DNA from: Parachlorella kessleri
Lineage: Eukaryota; Chlorophyta; Trebouxiophyceae; Chlorellales; Chlorellaceae
Length of the DNA stretch: 21,954 nt
Reading direction: 5' to 3'
NCBI GenBank assembly: GCA_001598975.1
Contig: BBXU01001316.1
Span: forward strand, 1-21,954
Shown here: positions 19,214 to 21,954 of the stretch, in pieces
How the letters are laid out: every line of letters starts with the position of its first letter
Numbering within the stretch: position 1 is the first letter of the stretch
Notes under the pieces: generated by a model
Told to the model about the DNA's origin: nothing
What the model saw: the letters and a program-made list of their open reading frames with translations, nothing else
Database searches by the model: none
Translations under genes and position numbers: made by a program

Positions 19214-21435
19214 GATGTGCCAGCAATACGTGACATCCGCGGGCCATACCTTGAGTGGGCCAGGTCGCGCAGCCCTCTGGCGTTTGAAGGGCTCCAGCGT
19301 GCAGCTGGCAGCGGCAACAGCGCTGCAGCCTGCCTCGCTCTGGCCAAGGTGCGGGGAGGTGCTCTACGCTGCGGCACTAACGGTTGCTGTGGCAGGTGGA
19401 AAGGGAGGTACTACTCGAGACTTGGCGGCAAGGGTTGTATGCTGTGGTAGACCATGGTGTTTGCCGGCACCACATCATGCCTTCAGACTTCCAGGCTGCC
19501 ACGGTGTCGCCAGGCTGGCCAAGAAGCCAGCAAGGGTATATTGGGTGTGTGTGTTGGCGGGGGGGGGGGGGGGGTACGGCGCTGGCAGCAGCATCATGTG
19601 CAGTCGTTGCGCTGGCAGCGGCTGCACACCCCGGGCACCATGAGGCGTACAAGCGGCAAGCTTGCTAAATGAATGCCATTGCAAAGAAAGCAAGCAAGAA
19701 AGAATTGATCTAATACAGAAACCACGGGCGGTCATCATATGTTAAATAGGTGATGTGGGGAGGCCCAATTTAGCTGCTTTTGGGACGTGTGCCCGATGCA
19801 CAGCATTATCATGAGCACTGACATGTTAAGCTCTGAACCGTGCTGGGCAGTTGACGAGTCCCAGTTGGATGTCAGCCAGACTAGTTTGGGACGGCGGTGA
19901 AGCAGCAAGCACTGCTCAGTTGCGCTGCATACGGTGCACTAGCAATGCTCGCGAATTCCTTTGCGAGGCTACACACCCTCACTTACCGGCCAGCGGGTGG
20001 CACACCGGCTGTTGGAAGGCTGGCCGTGCAGGGAGCCACGCGGCAGCGGGGTGCAATAATGTGCGATACCTCCCTTGTTACCAATCCTACAGGACATGTG
20101 CTGGTTGCCAGCTAGCTGCTGGCAAGCTGAGCACACTCAGGGGGACAGTTGTGGCTGCCCGTGTGTATACAGGCACATGTGCTGCGGGTGGCGAGCGATG
20201 CCATCAAGAAGGACGGGCGTTGTGGGGAGCCTGAGGCCATGCGGGGCCTGATCGACGCGCTGCGCTATGCTGTGCGCGGCGCGCTGCGGCACAACTCGCT
20301 GCACTGCCTGGTGAGCCTGCTGTGCCGTGCAGTGCTGGAGGGGGGGGGAGCCTGCTGCCGTTTTGGCACAAGACAGGGTGAGGTGTATGCACACTGGAGG
20401 CATCGTGGCAGCAAACCACTGATCTGAGTAGTGCAGGTTGAGAAATGGCTGAAGCAGCAGCCGCAGCCCGGGTGTGGGGAGAGGAAGCTCCCTCGAGCAC
20501 AACCCCTGCCGCAGCAAACGAAGACCTTGCGCTGTGGGGAGTGCTGTGGTTATATGAGATTCCTGGGGGTGATGGCGAGTCTATTCTGCCAGAGGCCTGC
20601 ACGCTGGTTTGTCAAAAGTGTGCAAGCCTACTCCCAGCCAGGCCTTTGGTGCTGAGGCCAGCCCACTTACAGTCGCCAGCGGGCCCCTGCCCCTGGAGCA
20701 GGTGCTGGGGGCGCAGCTGCTGCAGGCCGCGGCCGGGCGCCCGCTGCTGGCAGACGAGCGCATGCAGCTGGCCGTCAACCTGCTGCTCAAGGAGGAGCAG
20801 CACGACACGGCAGCGGCCCACGGCCGCCTGCGGGCGGCTGCCGCCGCCGGCGGCGGCGGCGAGGTGGAGGTGTCGGGTCAGGGTGGGTGGTTTGACGCGC
20901 TGCCGCCTGCGCAGTGGGCGCCGCCTGAGCAGGAGACGCTGCCGGAGGACAGGTGCGCGCCTGGCTGCAGGGCCTGGCGGCGCTTGGGGTCATGCCATGC
21001 CATGAGGAGGTGCTTGGGCAGGGCCGAGCAGCGGGCAGCATGGTCAGCGTGTGCCTGCCGAGTCTATATGAGGGGCATGAAGTGATGACCTGGGCGGTGA
21101 CCGGTGAAGACATGGTGAGATGGAGCCATGAAACACGCCAGGGTGAGGAGGTCAGGGGCCAGGGTCTGTTAAAGTGTCCCTTTAGGCGAGCTGTTACCAA
21201 AGACCCTAGGCACAGCAGCGCTTGTCATGCGGTGAAGCTTGGTTGACTGTGCTGCTGCAATGCCAAGCGCGCTGCATGCTGTGCTGCGCTGCGCTGTGTC
21301 CGCAGGTGGCCCTTTGAGTTCCAGGGCGGGGCGGGCTGGGAGGCGTGGGCTGCCGCAGCAATCCGCTCGCTGCACCAAATGCTTAGTCAGAGCATGAGTC
21401 GTGAGGCCACGGTGTTCATGGTGCCGGAGGTGCAG
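19214..21435 (+). CDS. Gene D: diverged paralogue of gene A, partial at both ends
   Basis: Exons recognised: 19214-19348, 20173-20377, about 20458-20568, 20673-20952, 21306-21435; the gene continues past the right edge. The 38 residues from IRGPYLEWAR to CLALAK align without gaps to gene A exon 2 (13 identities by my count). Later matches are ALRYAVRG to gene A ALRHSMRG, and PEQETLP...EDRW to PTQEELP...RDDRW. The intron inside the Arg codon of DR|W (AG|G, phase 2) is at the same place in both genes. Residues encoded by 20673-20952 are Ala/Gln/Leu-rich helices with a Gly run. Exon 2 could instead end at 20310 with the next exon at 20437-20617; I prefer the first model because its donor is strong and it keeps more similarity to gene A. 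The function is unknown. An 824-bp intron (19349-20172) separates the first two exons. Confidence 0.6.
19559..19574 (+). repeat. Poly-G tract of 16 in gene D intron
   Basis: An uninterrupted G run follows GTGTGTGTGTTGGC, inside the 19349-20172 intron. Length polymorphism is likely. Confidence 0.85.
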
Positions 21436-21954
21436 GTGGGTTAGACACTATGCAGTCTGCAGGGGAACTTTCCCACACATGGCGGGTTGAGGGGTTGGCC
21501 GGGAATGAAGGCTTTGTCTGTCGTGGGGGGTTCTAGGGCTCGCAATGAGGTACACGCAGCTCACCACTCGTCGATTCGAGCGCTAGGTTAAGAGGGGTGT
21601 TGCTTAAGGGTCCCCAAGCGAAGGAGCTAAGGGGCTGCTGGTATGTGGCCCCTGTTCAGACTTGGGAGTTGCACGGTTACCACAGTTACCAACCGTATAT
21701 GGGTACCAAATTTGGCTTGGAGGAGCCGTACAGGGGTACCACATTTCAATGAGAGTAGTCAGTGTCAGCAGGACCGGGATGCATTGGCTGGCGGCCGTGG
21801 CAGAGGGGCAGAGGGAGTCTTGAACTTGCATATGTGGGAGGCCATGTTTGTGAGCAGTGTCGGGGGCTCACCCGGTGGTGGGCCTGACCCGCGTGGCCGC
21901 CAGTAGCAGCCCACAGATGTAGGACAATGCTTGCAGCCGACCAGAGGCGGAACC
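21436..21954. other. Right-edge region after the last recognised gene D exon
   Basis: By analogy with gene A more exons of gene D are expected to the right. None with clear splice sites and similarity was recognised in these 519 bases, so this is probably intron. Confidence 0.35.

Noticed and set aside
19597..19671. Possible terminal exon (LHTPGTMRR... to TGA)
   Set aside because: It would end the gene before the exons at 20173 onward, which match gene A directly after CLALAK.
1..21954. tRNA, rRNA or bacterial-type operon features
   Set aside because: No tRNA T-loop/anticodon pattern, rRNA segment, Shine-Dalgarno-linked gene series or rho-independent terminator was recognised by eye.

Overview
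The window looks like nuclear DNA of a green alga, most likely a chlorophyte close to the Chlamydomonas/volvocine group. Reasons: it is GC-rich; coding sequence is cut into short exons by GTGAGY donors and (T/C)GCAG acceptors; candidate polyadenylation signals are of the TGTAA type; GT/CA microsatellites and long G runs are frequent; and nothing resembles a bacterial operon. The organism call is an inference from style, not from a marker gene.

Layout, left to right. (1) 66-7404, minus strand: the first 16 exons of a large uncharacterised gene (gene A). Reading phases join without a stop, giving at least 867 residues, and the gene runs off the left edge. (2) 7405-8559: a divergent promoter region. 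(3) 8560 to about 10.9 kb, plus strand: gene B, a small multi-exon gene for a Gly/Pro/Ser/Thr-rich, probably disordered protein with one short stretch resembling a dehydrin K-segment; its 3' end is unresolved. (4) 11932-16368, plus strand: gene C, a complete 7-exon F-box/leucine-rich-repeat protein of 496 residues, with a TATA-like box upstream and TGTAA downstream. (5) 16369-19213: long 3' flank with no convincing gene, carrying a snap-back (inverted-repeat) element that looks like two decayed copies of a transposase tail. (6) 19214 onward, plus strand: gene D, a diverged paralogue of gene A that runs off the right edge.

Two observations matter most. First, genes A and D are paralogues in opposite orientation on either side of genes B and C: a 38-residue stretch aligns without gaps, and an intron splits the same Arg codon in a shared (D/E)DR|W motif. 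Second, short tandem duplications repeatedly span splice junctions: the donor of gene A exon 3, the acceptor of gene A exon 6, and donors and acceptors around gene C introns 5 and 6. Gene C intron 5 carries four copies of its donor at one end and four copies of its acceptor at the other. Two introns appear to be GC-AG introns, and one of these donors is the one that is multiplied.

I see no link in function between the genes beyond the A/D paralogy. The F-box protein would be a substrate receptor of an SCF ubiquitin ligase. The family of A/D is not identified with confidence; a distant resemblance to the plant DUF627/DUF629 ubiquitin-hydrolase-like proteins was considered and remains a guess.
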